Of a stretch of DNA of 64,000 nt, positions 54,968 through 62,955 are shown in pieces. Position 1 is the stretch's first letter; each line of letters opens with the position of its first letter. A program made the position numbers and the translations under genes. The notes under the pieces were generated by a model. That model was not told the DNA's origin. It worked only from the letters and a program-made list of their open reading frames with translations, and did no database searches. The DNA is from Peteryoungia desertarenae (lineage in GTDB: Bacteria > Pseudomonadota > Alphaproteobacteria > Rhizobiales > Rhizobiaceae): positions 1,022,501 through 1,086,500 of the forward strand of contig NZ_CP058350.1 in assembly GCF_005860795.2 (NCBI RefSeq). Reading direction: 5' to 3'.

Positions 54968-55474
54968 TCAGCGCTTGGCGGTGACGTCGGCTTCGTTGCG
55001 GGCCAGATACTGGCGGGTGGTGTCGTCGAGATGGTCCCAGAGCCATGCGGCCATTGCCTTTTCCTCTTCGAGGATAGCTTCGAAGATGCTCTTGTTCGAC
55101 GCATCCCCAAGGGCTTCGGCGGCAGCGATCAGCACCTTGTAGGTGGCCATTTCCATGTTTTCGAAGGTGTAGCCGGCCATAGAGCCCTTGATCACTTCGT
55201 CACTGGCAAACATGCCGCCCATGGCCTGCATGCTGGCAGTGGTCTTGCCGGCGAGATCCTTCAAGGTGGACGAATCGTCACCGAGGCTGTCGAGAACCCG
55301 TTCCAGCTGCTTGGACTGGTTTTCGGTTTCGCGGATATGCTGTTCGATACGGGCCTTCAGCTCCGGATAGTGTTCAAGGCGTTTCGCCTGGCCAGTGAGC
55401 ATGGTCACCGCCTGCTCCTCCATGGCGTGGGCATCGCGTATCCAGTCAATATAATGGTCTCTCAGGTCGGCCAT
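54968..55474 (-). CDS. DUF892 (YciE/YciF-like) ferritin-fold protein
   Basis: This 168-aa protein of the DUF892 family is a four-helix ferritin-like fold. The start LRDHYIDWIRDAHAMEEQAV and the repeated E-x2-H-type residues (EQH, EME, EEEKAMAAWLWDHL) match YciE/YciF stress proteins, which form a dinuclear metal site. The start is set at the ATG at 55474; the upstream frame is not conserved-looking. An EcfG-type promoter lies at 55533-55557. Role: probably protection against osmotic or oxidative stress. Confidence 0.87.
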   Translation of the reverse strand: MADLRDHYIDWIRDAHAMEEQAVTMLTGQAKRLEHYPELKARIEQHIRETENQSKQLERVLDSLGDDSSTLKDLAGKTTASMQAMGGMFASDEVIKGSMAGYTFENMEMATYKVLIAAAEALGDASNKSIFEAILEEEKAMAAWLWDHLDDTTRQYLARNEADVTAKR

Positions 55475-55532
55475 GTGTTGGTCTCCATCTTTCGGTTCTG
55501 TGGTGCGGAAGCTTGAGAGTGATGACACTGCG

Positions 55533-55557
55533 AACCGAACGGGGCAGGCTTTGTTCC
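55533..55557 (-). promoter_or_regulatory. EcfG/RpoE2-type promoter of the DUF892 gene
   Basis: Minus strand: GGAAC (55557-55553), 16-base spacer, GGTT (55536-55533). It lies 58 bp upstream of the DUF892 start codon and fits the general-stress sigma consensus. Confidence 0.7.
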
Positions 55558-55593
55558 CGGATCCGGTTCGCAATTCTTGCGCCTGTCGCCCGA

Positions 55594-56418
55594 TCAGAGC
55601 TGTTCGTTCTGGGCGCCACTATGGGGCTTGGCACGGCCAAGATCCGGGCGCTGTCCCAGCGGCTCCATCGGCGCTGACGAAAACTCGCCCTTGCCATCGA
55701 TGGATTGCCCCTCGGTCCAGCGGCCCTGCGGTGGTTCGCTGCCATCTGCCTGGAAACCGAGATAGGAATAGCTGAATTCCTGGTTCTCCTGATCCTGCGG
55801 GAAGCTGTTGGGGATCGGGAAAACCTCCTTGTGCCCGCCAAGCTCTTCAAGGGCGGCCAGCCACTGGTTCTGGTGCATCGTGTCGCGGGCAATCAGGTAG
55901 GACAGCATGTCCTTCATGCCGGGATCATTGGTCATGTTGAAAAGGCGCACGGCCAGGATACGTCCTGTCGATTCAGCCGTGACATTGGCCGACATGTCCG
56001 CCGCGATATTGCCGCTCGCATAGATATGCGACATGTCGAAGGGGACACCATCGGAATCCACCGGCATGGCGGAAAGGCCTGCCGAAAGCAGGTTCTTCAG
56101 GTTGATGCCGCCAAGCACGCCGCCACCGACCGGGTCGGCCGCAACCTCTTCCTTCAGCGAAAGCGGCGCTCCCTCAAGGTTCATTGCAACGGCTGTTGCA
56201 AGCATCTCGATATGGCCAAGCTCTTCAGCGGCCGTATTCATCAGCATGTCACGGTATTTCGGATTGCCGCGGGCGCCGCAGGCCTGGAAGAAATATTGCA
56301 TGGCGACCCGGATCTCGCCCTCGATGCCGCCGATCGCCTGTTGCAAGGCGCGGGCAAAGAGGGGGTCCGGCTTCTCGACGCGGACGGGGTACTGGAGCTT
56401 GTTGTCGGTATAGAACAT
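55594..56418 (-). CDS. Manganese catalase
   Basis: This 274-aa non-haem catalase is a ferritin-like protein with a dimanganese centre. The start MFYTDNKLQYPVRVEKPDP is characteristic. Likely metal ligands lie in IEGEIRVAMQYFFQ, AAEELGHIEMLA and IARDTMHQNQWLAALEEL (Glu and His residues). The C-terminal tail, rich in Gly/Pro/Ser, is typical. It breaks hydrogen peroxide into water and oxygen in the cytoplasm. The ATG at 56418 is used; the upstream frame is a shadow. An EcfG-type promoter is at 56447-56471. Confidence 0.95.
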   Translation of the reverse strand: MFYTDNKLQYPVRVEKPDPLFARALQQAIGGIEGEIRVAMQYFFQACGARGNPKYRDMLMNTAAEELGHIEMLATAVAMNLEGAPLSLKEEVAADPVGGGVLGGINLKNLLSAGLSAMPVDSDGVPFDMSHIYASGNIAADMSANVTAESTGRILAVRLFNMTNDPGMKDMLSYLIARDTMHQNQWLAALEELGGHKEVFPIPNSFPQDQENQEFSYSYLGFQADGSEPPQGRWTEGQSIDGKGEFSSAPMEPLGQRPDLGRAKPHSGAQNEQL

Positions 56419-56446
56419 GGCAGTCTCCTCGTTTGTACCGCCGCCT

Positions 56447-56471
56447 AACCGCGCCCTCCCGCGCTTGTTCC
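56447..56471 (-). promoter_or_regulatory. EcfG/RpoE2-type promoter of Mn catalase
   Basis: Minus strand: GGAAC (56471-56467), 16-base spacer, GGTT (56450-56447), 28 bp upstream of the catalase ATG. The site lies between the catalase and the small hydrophilic protein gene. Confidence 0.72.
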
Positions 56472-56482
56472 GACTGTTTCTG

Positions 56483-56707
56483 TCACGTTTTCTGATTGTC
56501 GCGCTCGACGTCCTCACGCGTTTTCAGTGCATCCGACAGATCCCGCTTGCGCGGCTCCTGCAGGTTCTCGCCGACAGCATCGCGGTCGACATCCGGATTG
56601 TCCTTGGCCGGCAGATAGCCGCGCGGACGGTTTTCCTCCGGTCCCTCCCAGCGGGGGGACTGGTCCGTCGTGCCGGGTTTGCCGTCCTTGGGTGAATTCA
56701 TGCCCAT
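56483..56707 (-). CDS. Small hydrophilic stress-island protein
   Basis: This 74-aa, highly charged protein is rich in Asp, Glu, Lys, Arg, Pro and Gly, without hydrophobic segments, so probably disordered. Segments such as PRWEGPEENRPRGYLP and DRDAVGENLQEPRKRDLSDA are distinctive, but I do not recognise a family. AAGGAG precedes the ATG at 56707 (56701 is a second in-frame ATG). A candidate stress promoter lies at 56742-56767. It lies immediately upstream of Mn catalase on the same strand. Confidence 0.65.
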   Translation of the reverse strand: MGMNSPKDGKPGTTDQSPRWEGPEENRPRGYLPAKDNPDVDRDAVGENLQEPRKRDLSDALKTREDVERDNQKT

Positions 56708-56741
56708 GATCTGTCTCCTTGTTTTAGCTGGTCATGAATGA

Positions 56742-56767
56742 AACAGGTTGGCCCGGACGATGGTTCC
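56742..56767 (-). promoter_or_regulatory. EcfG/RpoE2-type promoter of the small hydrophilic protein
   Basis: Minus strand: GGAAC (56767-56763), 17-base spacer, TGTT (56745-56742), 35 bp upstream of the ATG at 56707. The spacer is one base longer than in most sites here, but within the accepted range. Confidence 0.6.
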
Positions 56768-56812
56768 CCACCAGTGGTTGCCTGTGATGCTGATCGCTTC
56801 GGGAGGCGTTGG

Positions 56813-56838
56813 GGAACAATGATGCAGTCGCTCCGGTT
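56813..56838 (+). promoter_or_regulatory. EcfG/RpoE2-type promoter of the NADH dehydrogenase
   Basis: GGAAC (56813-56817), 17-base spacer, GGTT (56835-56838), 28 bp upstream of the ATG at 56867. With the minus-strand site 46 bp to the left it forms a second divergent pair of stress promoters. Confidence 0.65.
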
Positions 56839-56866
56839 TGCTGGTGCGATGGAAGCGGAGACATAA

Positions 56867-58225
56867 ATGACAAATCCCACACTGGCCGAGACTCCAAACA
56901 AGAAACACCACGTCGTCATCATCGGTGCAGGATTTGGCGGACTGGCCTGCGCCAAGGCGTTGGGCGATACCGAGATCGAGGTGACGGTGATCGACCGGCG
57001 CAACCACAATCTCTTTCAGCCGCTGCTTTATCAGGTTGCCACCGCAGCGCTTTCGCCAGCCGATATCTCAGAGCCGATCCGCCGGACCCTTGCGCGCTAT
57101 CGCAATATCCGCGTGGTGCTGGCGGAGGTCACCGGCATTGATGCCGTTGCGCAGGAGGTCAAGCTCTCTGACGGCATCGCGATCGGCTATGACCGGCTGG
57201 TGATCGCCACGGGGTCCGAATACAACTACTTCGGCCATGACGACTGGCGCCGCGCGGCCCCGGGGTTGAAGAGCGTGCACGAGGCCCGGCAGATCCGCCA
57301 CCATCTGCTTCTCGCCTTCGAAAAGGCCGAACGTGCTACGGACGATGCAGAAAAGCGCGCGTTGCTCACCAGTGTTGTCATTGGTGGCGGCCCGACAGGC
57401 GTCGAGATGGCGGGCGCCGTCTCCGAACTCGGGCGCTTCATGATCGGCAGGGATTTCCGCAACCTGGACCCAAGCTTTCTGCGGGTGATCCTGCTGGAAG
57501 CAGGTCCCCGCATATTGTCATCCTTCCCAGAGGATCTGGCCAGATACGCTCAAGACTATCTCGAAGGCATTGGCGTCGAGGTTCTGACCGCAACACCGGT
57601 TGAGGCGATCGCAACAGATCATGTCGTCTTCAATGGCACAAAGCTGCCTGCAAGCTGCATCGTTTGGGGGGCGGGCGTGAAGGCGTCTCCGGCAGGGACC
57701 TGGCTCGGCCTTGAAGGCAAACCGGGCGCACGCATCCCCGTGGACCCTGACCTGCAGGTCAAGGATCATCCCTTCATCTATGCCATCGGCGATACGGCAG
57801 CGGCCTTGGGGCCGGACGACAAGCCCTTGCCGGCGCTGGCGCAGGTGGCAAAGCAGCAGGGTCACTATCTGGGCAAGGCACTCTGCCAGACGCTGACCAA
57901 AGGCACCAAACCCGAAGCCTTCCGGTTCAGGAATCGCGGAAATACCGCTGTGATCGGGCGCAATGCGGCGATCTTCGATTTCGGGCGCTGGCAGTTGAAG
58001 GGGCGTCTTGCCTGGCTTCTCTGGGCGATTGTCCATGTCTATCTGCTGGTCAATTTCGAAAAACGCATCCTCGTCAGCATCCAGTGGATCTGGCGTTACC
58101 TGACGAGTCAGCGCGGGGCGCGGCTGATTGAAGAAGATGCCGTTCCCTCTACCGTACGAGACTTGCCGGATCGCGGGAATGTCGAAGCTTCGAGGCTTCA
58201 GGAACGAAGTGGGGAGGAGATGTGA
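56867..58225 (+). CDS. ndh: Type II NADH:quinone oxidoreductase
   Basis: This 452-aa single-subunit flavoprotein has the FAD motif VVIIGAGFGGLACAK (about residues 16-30), the quinone/FAD-region motif NHNLFQPLLYQVATAALSPA, the NADH-binding motif VVIGGGPTGVEMAGA (about 170-184) and FAD motif FIYAIGDTAA. The C-terminal amphipathic helices (LLWAIVHVYLLVNFEKRI) attach it to the inner membrane. It passes electrons from NADH to ubiquinone without proton pumping, useful for redox balance under stress. A stress-type promoter precedes it. Confidence 0.92.
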   Translation: MTNPTLAETPNKKHHVVIIGAGFGGLACAKALGDTEIEVTVIDRRNHNLFQPLLYQVATAALSPADISEPIRRTLARYRNIRVVLAEVTGIDAVAQEVKLSDGIAIGYDRLVIATGSEYNYFGHDDWRRAAPGLKSVHEARQIRHHLLLAFEKAERATDDAEKRALLTSVVIGGGPTGVEMAGAVSELGRFMIGRDFRNLDPSFLRVILLEAGPRILSSFPEDLARYAQDYLEGIGVEVLTATPVEAIATDHVVFNGTKLPASCIVWGAGVKASPAGTWLGLEGKPGARIPVDPDLQVKDHPFIYAIGDTAAALGPDDKPLPALAQVAKQQGHYLGKALCQTLTKGTKPEAFRFRNRGNTAVIGRNAAIFDFGRWQLKGRLAWLLWAIVHVYLLVNFEKRILVSIQWIWRYLTSQRGARLIEEDAVPSTVRDLPDRGNVEASRLQERSGEEM

Positions 58226-58364
58226 TTTTCCACTGGACAAGAACAGGCGCGATCACTAAACGTTATGGTATAACAAAACATGCTGGTGTCGTGCTGATCG
58301 GCGGCTGTGGGAAGGCTGCCCGACAATCTGCTTGACGCCTCTCGCAGACGGAGCGTAATCATGA

Positions 58365-58575
58365 TGGTGACGGTTCCCCGACGAATGACTTCGAGGGGAT
58401 TAATAGGGAACACGGTGCGGACGACCCAAATAGGGACCAAGACCGTGGCTGCCCCCGCAACTGTAAGCGGATTGCCGTCTGTCCTCGTGATGCGTCAGCA
58501 TCATGCCACTGCGCCTGGCGCGGGAAGGCAGGCAGACAGCACATATCCGCGAGCCAGGAGACCTGCCGTCAAGCA
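58365..58575 (+). promoter_or_regulatory. Cobalamin riboswitch
   Basis: Conserved elements appear in order: ggtgacggttcccc, ttaatagggaacacggtg, gaccgtggctgcccccgcaa with ctgtaagcgg, gccactg, ggcgcgggaaggc and the 3' part gcgagccaggagacctgcc (58550-58568). This is the classic B12-box aptamer for adenosyl- or methylcobalamin. Downstream, CGATGGATC (58603-58611) pairs with GATCCATCG (58673-58681) directly before the GGAGG (58683-58687) of the next gene. This stem may be part of the expression platform that shuts translation when cobalamin is bound. Confidence 0.95.
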
Positions 58576-58693
58576 TGAAGAAACGCAACGGACGGGGTGT
58601 TCCGATGGATCGAGACTGGCGGACAGGCTGCGTGCGCGCACGCCTGAAATTATGTGCCTTTTTCCCTCCGGAGATCCATCGCGGAGGACGGAA

Positions 58694-59095
58694 ATGGCGG
58701 CGAATTCACACCACACGATAACGGTCTGCACCGATTGCAGGCGGCTGGCACCCGATGATCTGGCCGCCGCTGCGATTGCCGGACTGCTGCGTGAGCGGCT
58801 GGATGAAGGGGTCCCGCCGGCCTCTCACTTCGCCATTCGCGGCACAGCCTGCATGGCCGCCTGCGATACGCCCTGTGCGGTGGCTTTCCAGGCGGAGGGA
58901 AAGGCGAGCTACCTTTTCTCACGCATCAGCAGCGATGCCGATGTGAGGGCGCTTGTCGATTTCGCCAGGCTCTACGCAGAACGCCCGGACGGCATGTCGC
59001 GCCAGTGCGAGCGCCCAAAGCTCCTCGCCCGCAAGACCCTTGCCCGCATTCCGAGCCTTGTCTCGAACAGGACGGGAGCAGATCATGAGCTGTGA
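58694..59095 (+). CDS. DUF1636 putative metal-binding protein
   Basis: This 133-aa cytoplasmic protein has an N-terminal TVCTDCRRLAP with a CxxC pair (about residues 11-14) and a central CMAACDTPCAVAFQAEGK with three more cysteines (about 54-71). The thioredoxin-like ferredoxin pattern of DUF1636 is clear. It probably binds an iron-sulfur cluster or a metal; function is unknown. The ATG at 58694 follows GGAGG by six bases. It is the first gene after the cobalamin riboswitch and overlaps the ABC ATPase gene by 11 bp. Confidence 0.87.
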   Translation: MAANSHHTITVCTDCRRLAPDDLAAAAIAGLLRERLDEGVPPASHFAIRGTACMAACDTPCAVAFQAEGKASYLFSRISSDADVRALVDFARLYAERPDGMSRQCERPKLLARKTLARIPSLVSNRTGADHEL

Positions 59096-59879
59096 CACGA
59101 TCGGAGCGAGCCTCAGTGTCACGGGCTTGAACTGGGGGCCACGGCCGGATCTGCTGCTGGTCAAGGATGTGAAATTCAATCTCGCTGCGGGAGATCGTCT
59201 GGCCATCGTCGGCCCAAACGGTGCAGGCAAGACATCGCTCCTGCGCTGCCTGTACCGGGGTGTCGCACCCCTTGCTGGCCGCATTGCCATTGATGGGCGC
59301 GATATCTGGCAGATGTCGGCGCGTGAAACGGCGCGTAACGTTGCCGTCGTCCTGCAGGAAATGCCGGGCGACTTTCCCTTCAGCGTCCGCGATGTCGTGA
59401 TGATGGGACGCATCCCCCGAAGGGAGGGCCTGACCGGATGGACGGATCTGGACCGTGCCAAGGTTGATCATGCGCTTGAGCATCTGGAACTGCTTGCCAT
59501 GGCGGGCCGGCAGTTCTCGACGCTATCCGGCGGCGAAAAACAACGGGTGCTGGTTGCCCGGGCCCTGACACAGGAGCCGAGCATCATCATTCTCGACGAG
59601 CCGACAAACCATCTCGACATACGGCACCAATTGGAATTGCTGGAGCTCCTCGGCAATCTGAACCTCACGATCATAACCACGCTGCACGACATCAATCTGG
59701 CGGGCGCCTTTGCCACCCATGTTGCCATGATGGCGGACGGGCGGATGATCGGCTTCGGCTCCCCTGATGAAGTCCTGACCAATCACGCTGTTTCGTCGAC
59801 CTTCGGTGTTTCGGCTGTCACCCATCCTGCCTTCGGCGACCGACCAAGGCATTTCTCATTTTCTCTTGCAACATCCTGA
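59085..59879 (+). CDS. FecE/BtuD-like ABC transporter ATP-binding protein
   Basis: This 264-aa ATPase of the siderophore/cobalamin importer class has Walker A GPNGAGKTS (about residues 39-47), Q-loop VVLQEMPGDFPFSV, signature LSGGEKQRV, Walker B IIILDEPTNHLD and switch TTLHDINLA. It powers import with the binding protein and permease that follow. The start is the ATG at 59085. The cobalamin riboswitch upstream points to cobalamin or a corrinoid (or cobalt) as substrate. Confidence 0.88.
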   Translation: MSCDTIGASLSVTGLNWGPRPDLLLVKDVKFNLAAGDRLAIVGPNGAGKTSLLRCLYRGVAPLAGRIAIDGRDIWQMSARETARNVAVVLQEMPGDFPFSVRDVVMMGRIPRREGLTGWTDLDRAKVDHALEHLELLAMAGRQFSTLSGGEKQRVLVARALTQEPSIIILDEPTNHLDIRHQLELLELLGNLNLTIITTLHDINLAGAFATHVAMMADGRMIGFGSPDEVLTNHAVSSTFGVSAVTHPAFGDRPRHFSFSLATS

Positions 59880-59899
59880 TCTGAAAGATTTGACGGACC

Positions 59900-60859
59900 A
59901 TGTTTCACCATCGCTATCTCCTCGCCGCCGCTCTCCTTGCGACAGTGGCTTTTGCAACGCCCGCAGCCGCCTATCCGGTGACGGTCAAGAGCTGCGACCG
60001 CGAAGTAACCTTCGACAAGGCACCGGAGCGCGCGATCTCCAATGACGTCAACCTGACGGAAATGATGCTGGCCCTGAAGCTGCAGGACCATATGGTCGGC
60101 TATACGGGCATTTCGGGTTGGAAGACGCTGGATGAAAAGCTGCGTGAAGGCGTACAGGAACTGCCGGAACTGTCGCCGAAATACCCGACCAAGGAAGTGC
60201 TCCTCAACGCCGATGCCGACTTCTATTTTGCCGGCTGGAACTACGGCATGAAGGTGGGCGGCGAAGTGACGCCGCAGACGCTGGAGCCGCTGGGCATCAA
60301 GACCTATGAACTGACGGAATCCTGCATCCATATCATGGCGAAGAACAAGCCGACCATGGACGACATGTTTGTCGATCTCCTCAATCTCGGCAGGATCTTC
60401 GGTGTCGAGGACAGGGCCGAGGCACTTGTCGCGGGATATCGTGAGGGTCTTGCCGAGGTGACCCAGCGGATTGGCGAAATCAAGGAGCCGGTGCGGGTCT
60501 TTGTCTATGATTCGGGTACCGACAAGCCTTTCACCTCCGGCGAATATGGCATTCCGACAGCGATGATCGAAGCTGCTGGCGGCCGCAACATCATGGATGA
60601 CGTGCAAAAAAGCTGGACGGAAGTCTCCTGGGAGCCGGTGATCGAGCGCGATCCCGAAGTGATCGTCATCGTCAATTATGGTGACGTCACCGCCGAGCAG
60701 AAGATCGCTTTCATGAAGGAAACACCTGCCTTCCAGAACCTGAAGGCCGTGAAGGATGATCGCTTCGTTGTTCTGGAATATGTCGAGGCGACACCCGGTC
60801 CGCGCAATATCGAGGCGATCAGCCGGCTCGCGGACGCGTTTCATCCTCGCAACATGTAA
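59900..60859 (+). CDS. Periplasmic binding protein of riboswitch-controlled importer
   Basis: This 319-aa protein has a signal peptide (MFHHRYLLAAALLATVAFA, then TPAAA; cut near residue 24). The mature protein is a class III (BtuF/FepB-like) binding protein with KSCDREVTFDKAPERAI and NDVNLTEMMLAL near the start. A lone pair of cysteines (CDREV and ESCIHI) may form a disulfide. The ligand is inferred from the riboswitch to be a corrinoid, but some relatives bind siderophores. It lies 20 bp after the ATPase gene. Confidence 0.85.
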   Translation: MFHHRYLLAAALLATVAFATPAAAYPVTVKSCDREVTFDKAPERAISNDVNLTEMMLALKLQDHMVGYTGISGWKTLDEKLREGVQELPELSPKYPTKEVLLNADADFYFAGWNYGMKVGGEVTPQTLEPLGIKTYELTESCIHIMAKNKPTMDDMFVDLLNLGRIFGVEDRAEALVAGYREGLAEVTQRIGEIKEPVRVFVYDSGTDKPFTSGEYGIPTAMIEAAGGRNIMDDVQKSWTEVSWEPVIERDPEVIVIVNYGDVTAEQKIAFMKETPAFQNLKAVKDDRFVVLEYVEATPGPRNIEAISRLADAFHPRNM

Positions 60860-60954
60860 GGCGATTGACCACTCCCTCACTGTCCCCGTGCCGTCCGGAA
60901 CCCTAGCGGTTCCGGATAACTCGTCTGTGTCTGATAATCGTTGCGGAACCAAGA

Positions 60955-61965
60955 ATGTCCACTGGTAGACTGGCCCTCCTGACCGCTGTCGCCCTCATGG
61001 TCATCATGCTGGCAATGACGGCCGGAATATCTCTTGGTGCCGCACCCGTTCCAGTGTCGACCGTCTGGGGCATCATTGCCAACAAGATCCATCCCGGCCT
61101 GATCGAGTCGACCTGGTCCGCCGGTCGTGAAAGCATTGTCTGGGAGGTCCGCTTCCCGCGCGTCATTCTGGCGGCTCTTGTCGGCGCCGGTCTTGCCGTC
61201 GTTGGTGCGGTACTGCAGGCCGTGACCCGCAATCCGCTTGCCGATCCCCATCTCTTGGGCGTTTCCTCGGGCGGGGCGCTTGGTGCGATCATTGCATTGA
61301 TGCATACGGGACTGATCTTTGGTCTGGTGACCGTCCCGCTCTTTGCCTTTGTCGGCTCTCTGGCCGCAACCGCTGCCGTGGTGGCCGTGACCCGCTTTAC
61401 CGGGGCCGCTGCCGACCGCCTTGTTCTCTCCGGCGTCGCCGTTGCCTTTGTCGCAACCGCACTGGCCAATCTGACGATTTTTCTCGGCGACCCGCGCGCG
61501 GCCCATACGGTTGTCTTCTGGATGCTCGGGGGCCTTGGTCTGGCGCAGTGGTCGCACCTCGTCTATCCCGCAGCCGTCCTGTTCATCTGCCTTGTTTGGC
61601 TTACCCTCAGAGCCAGGGAGGTGAACGCCCTTGCCATGGGTGACGAGACGGCGGCAACGCTCGGTGTTCCGGTTGCAAGGTTCCGTGCCCAGCTCTTCGT
61701 CATAACCGCCCTGCTGACGGGGGTCATGGTCGCCTTTTCCGGTGCCATCGGCTTTGTTGGTCTGGTCGTCCCCCATTTCATCCGCCTCGTTGTCGGCAGC
61801 GACAATGTCCGGGTCATTCCCTTGTCTGCATTCGTCGGCGCCGTCGTGCTCGTGCTTGCCGATCTGGCAGCCCGGCTGGTCATGGCGCCGGAGGATATGC
61901 CGATTGGTGTTGTGACCGGCCTTGTTGGCGGCCTTGCCTTCATCTTCATGCTGCGGCGAAAGTAA
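60955..61965 (+). CDS. FecCD-type ABC transporter permease (BtuC-like)
   Basis: This 336-aa inner-membrane permease has nine to ten helices. Typical FecCD motifs are RFPRVILAALVGAGLAVVGA, TRNPLADPHLLGVSSGGALG, and LTGVMVAFSGAIGFVGLVVPH with the ATPase-contact region GPHI-like (VVPHFIRLVVG). It is 95 bp after the binding-protein gene, a longer gap than elsewhere in the operon; nothing else is visible in it. It completes a three-component importer with the two genes upstream. Confidence 0.9.
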   Translation: MSTGRLALLTAVALMVIMLAMTAGISLGAAPVPVSTVWGIIANKIHPGLIESTWSAGRESIVWEVRFPRVILAALVGAGLAVVGAVLQAVTRNPLADPHLLGVSSGGALGAIIALMHTGLIFGLVTVPLFAFVGSLAATAAVVAVTRFTGAAADRLVLSGVAVAFVATALANLTIFLGDPRAAHTVVFWMLGGLGLAQWSHLVYPAAVLFICLVWLTLRAREVNALAMGDETAATLGVPVARFRAQLFVITALLTGVMVAFSGAIGFVGLVVPHFIRLVVGSDNVRVIPLSAFVGAVVLVLADLAARLVMAPEDMPIGVVTGLVGGLAFIFMLRRK

Positions 61966-62015
61966 GAGAGGAAGCGGAATCCACGCCCAAATCCCCGGAT
62001 ATCCCTATTGCCCGA

Positions 62016-62050
62016 ATTTCGTTTTGACCTAGGATGAAGCAAAACGAAAT
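62016..62050. promoter_or_regulatory. Inverted-repeat operator upstream of glpR
   Basis: ATTTCGTTTT (62016-62025) and AAAACGAAAT (62041-62050) are perfect inverted arms, 15 bases apart. They lie 14 bp before the glpR start. A -35-like TTGACC (62024-62029) lies between the arms. DeoR-family regulators typically bind such repeats and repress their own genes, so this is a likely GlpR operator. Confidence 0.72.
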
Positions 62051-62064
62051 AGGGGAGGGGTGGA

Positions 62065-62844
62065 ATGCTGTTTTCAGCGCGTCAGGCCGAGATCATGGAA
62101 CTGGCCAAGGAACAGGGACGTGTCCTGGTCGAGGAGCTGGCAGCGCGCTTCGCCGTGACTCCGCAGACGATCCGCAAGGATCTGAATGATCTCTGCGACA
62201 GCCGCGCCCTGAACCGGATCCATGGCGGCGCCGTGTTTCCAAGCGGAAACGAAAATGTAAAATACGAAGCGCGCCGTTCGATGGCGGCTGCCGAGAAACA
62301 GGCGATCGGGCGGGCGGCAGCCGCTCTCATCCCCGACAATTCTTCCCTCTTCATGAATATCGGCACGACGACCGAAGCCGTGGGCGAGGCCCTTGTGGAT
62401 CACAAGGAGCTGATGGTCATCACCAACAATATCAATGTGGCCAATCGCTTGCGCGTCTATCCCTCGATCGAGGTGGTGATTGCCGGCGGTGTGGTGCGCG
62501 GCTCCGATGGCGGTATCGTCGGCGAGGCGGCGGTCGACTTCATCCGCCAGTTCAAGGTGGATTTTGCCGTCATTGGTGCCTCGGCTCTGGATGAAGATGG
62601 CGCACTTCTCGATTTCGATTTTCGCGAAGTGAAAGTGGCCCAGGCGATCATCGCCAATGCGCGCCATGTCATACTGGTGGCCGATGCGACCAAGTTCGAG
62701 CGTACGGCACCCGTCCGGATCGGTCATATCAGCCAGGTGCACACCTTCATTACCGACCGCTGTCCGAGAGAAGGCCTGCGCGCCATCTGCCAGGACAAGG
62801 ATGTGCGCCTGATCGAAACCAACCCCGAAGGACCTCTCAACTGA
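62065..62844 (+). CDS. glpR: DeoR-family regulator GlpR
   Basis: This 259-aa protein has an N-terminal DeoR helix-turn-helix (about residues 5-57, with VEELAARFAVTPQTIRKDLN) and a C-terminal sugar-phosphate-binding domain (DeoRC) containing IGTTTEAVGEAL, AGGVVRGSDGGIVGEAA and FAVIGASALDEDGALLDFD. It lies directly upstream of glpD, so it is most likely the glycerol-3-phosphate-responsive repressor. GGGGAGGGG precedes the ATG. Similar TTTCG-type half sites appear in front of both glpR and glpD. Confidence 0.88.
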   Translation: MLFSARQAEIMELAKEQGRVLVEELAARFAVTPQTIRKDLNDLCDSRALNRIHGGAVFPSGNENVKYEARRSMAAAEKQAIGRAAAALIPDNSSLFMNIGTTTEAVGEALVDHKELMVITNNINVANRLRVYPSIEVVIAGGVVRGSDGGIVGEAAVDFIRQFKVDFAVIGASALDEDGALLDFDFREVKVAQAIIANARHVILVADATKFERTAPVRIGHISQVHTFITDRCPREGLRAICQDKDVRLIETNPEGPLN

Positions 62845-62866
62845 GCCGAATGAACTTTATCAGAAC

Positions 62867-62901
62867 TTTCGTTTGACATTCATTTTGATTTCGATTTAGA
62901 T
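62867..62901 (+). promoter_or_regulatory. Putative glpD promoter with GlpR-like half sites
   Basis: TTGACA (62873-62878) could be a -35 element and TTAGAT (62896-62901) a weak -10 after 17 bases. TTTCGTTT (62867-62874) and ATTTCGATTT (62888-62897) resemble the arms of the glpR operator. This suggests repression of glpD by GlpR; confidence is limited by the degenerate match. Confidence 0.5.
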
Positions 62902-62955
62902 CTCCTTGCTTTCGCAAATGCAAAGGATATTGCAATGCGAAATGTCGGAGGGAGC

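Noticed and set aside
55541..55557. AACG-N11-GTTCC as a promoter for the DUF892 gene
   Set aside because: The spacing is far too short; the overlapping AACC-N16-GTTCC arrangement is the acceptable one and was used.
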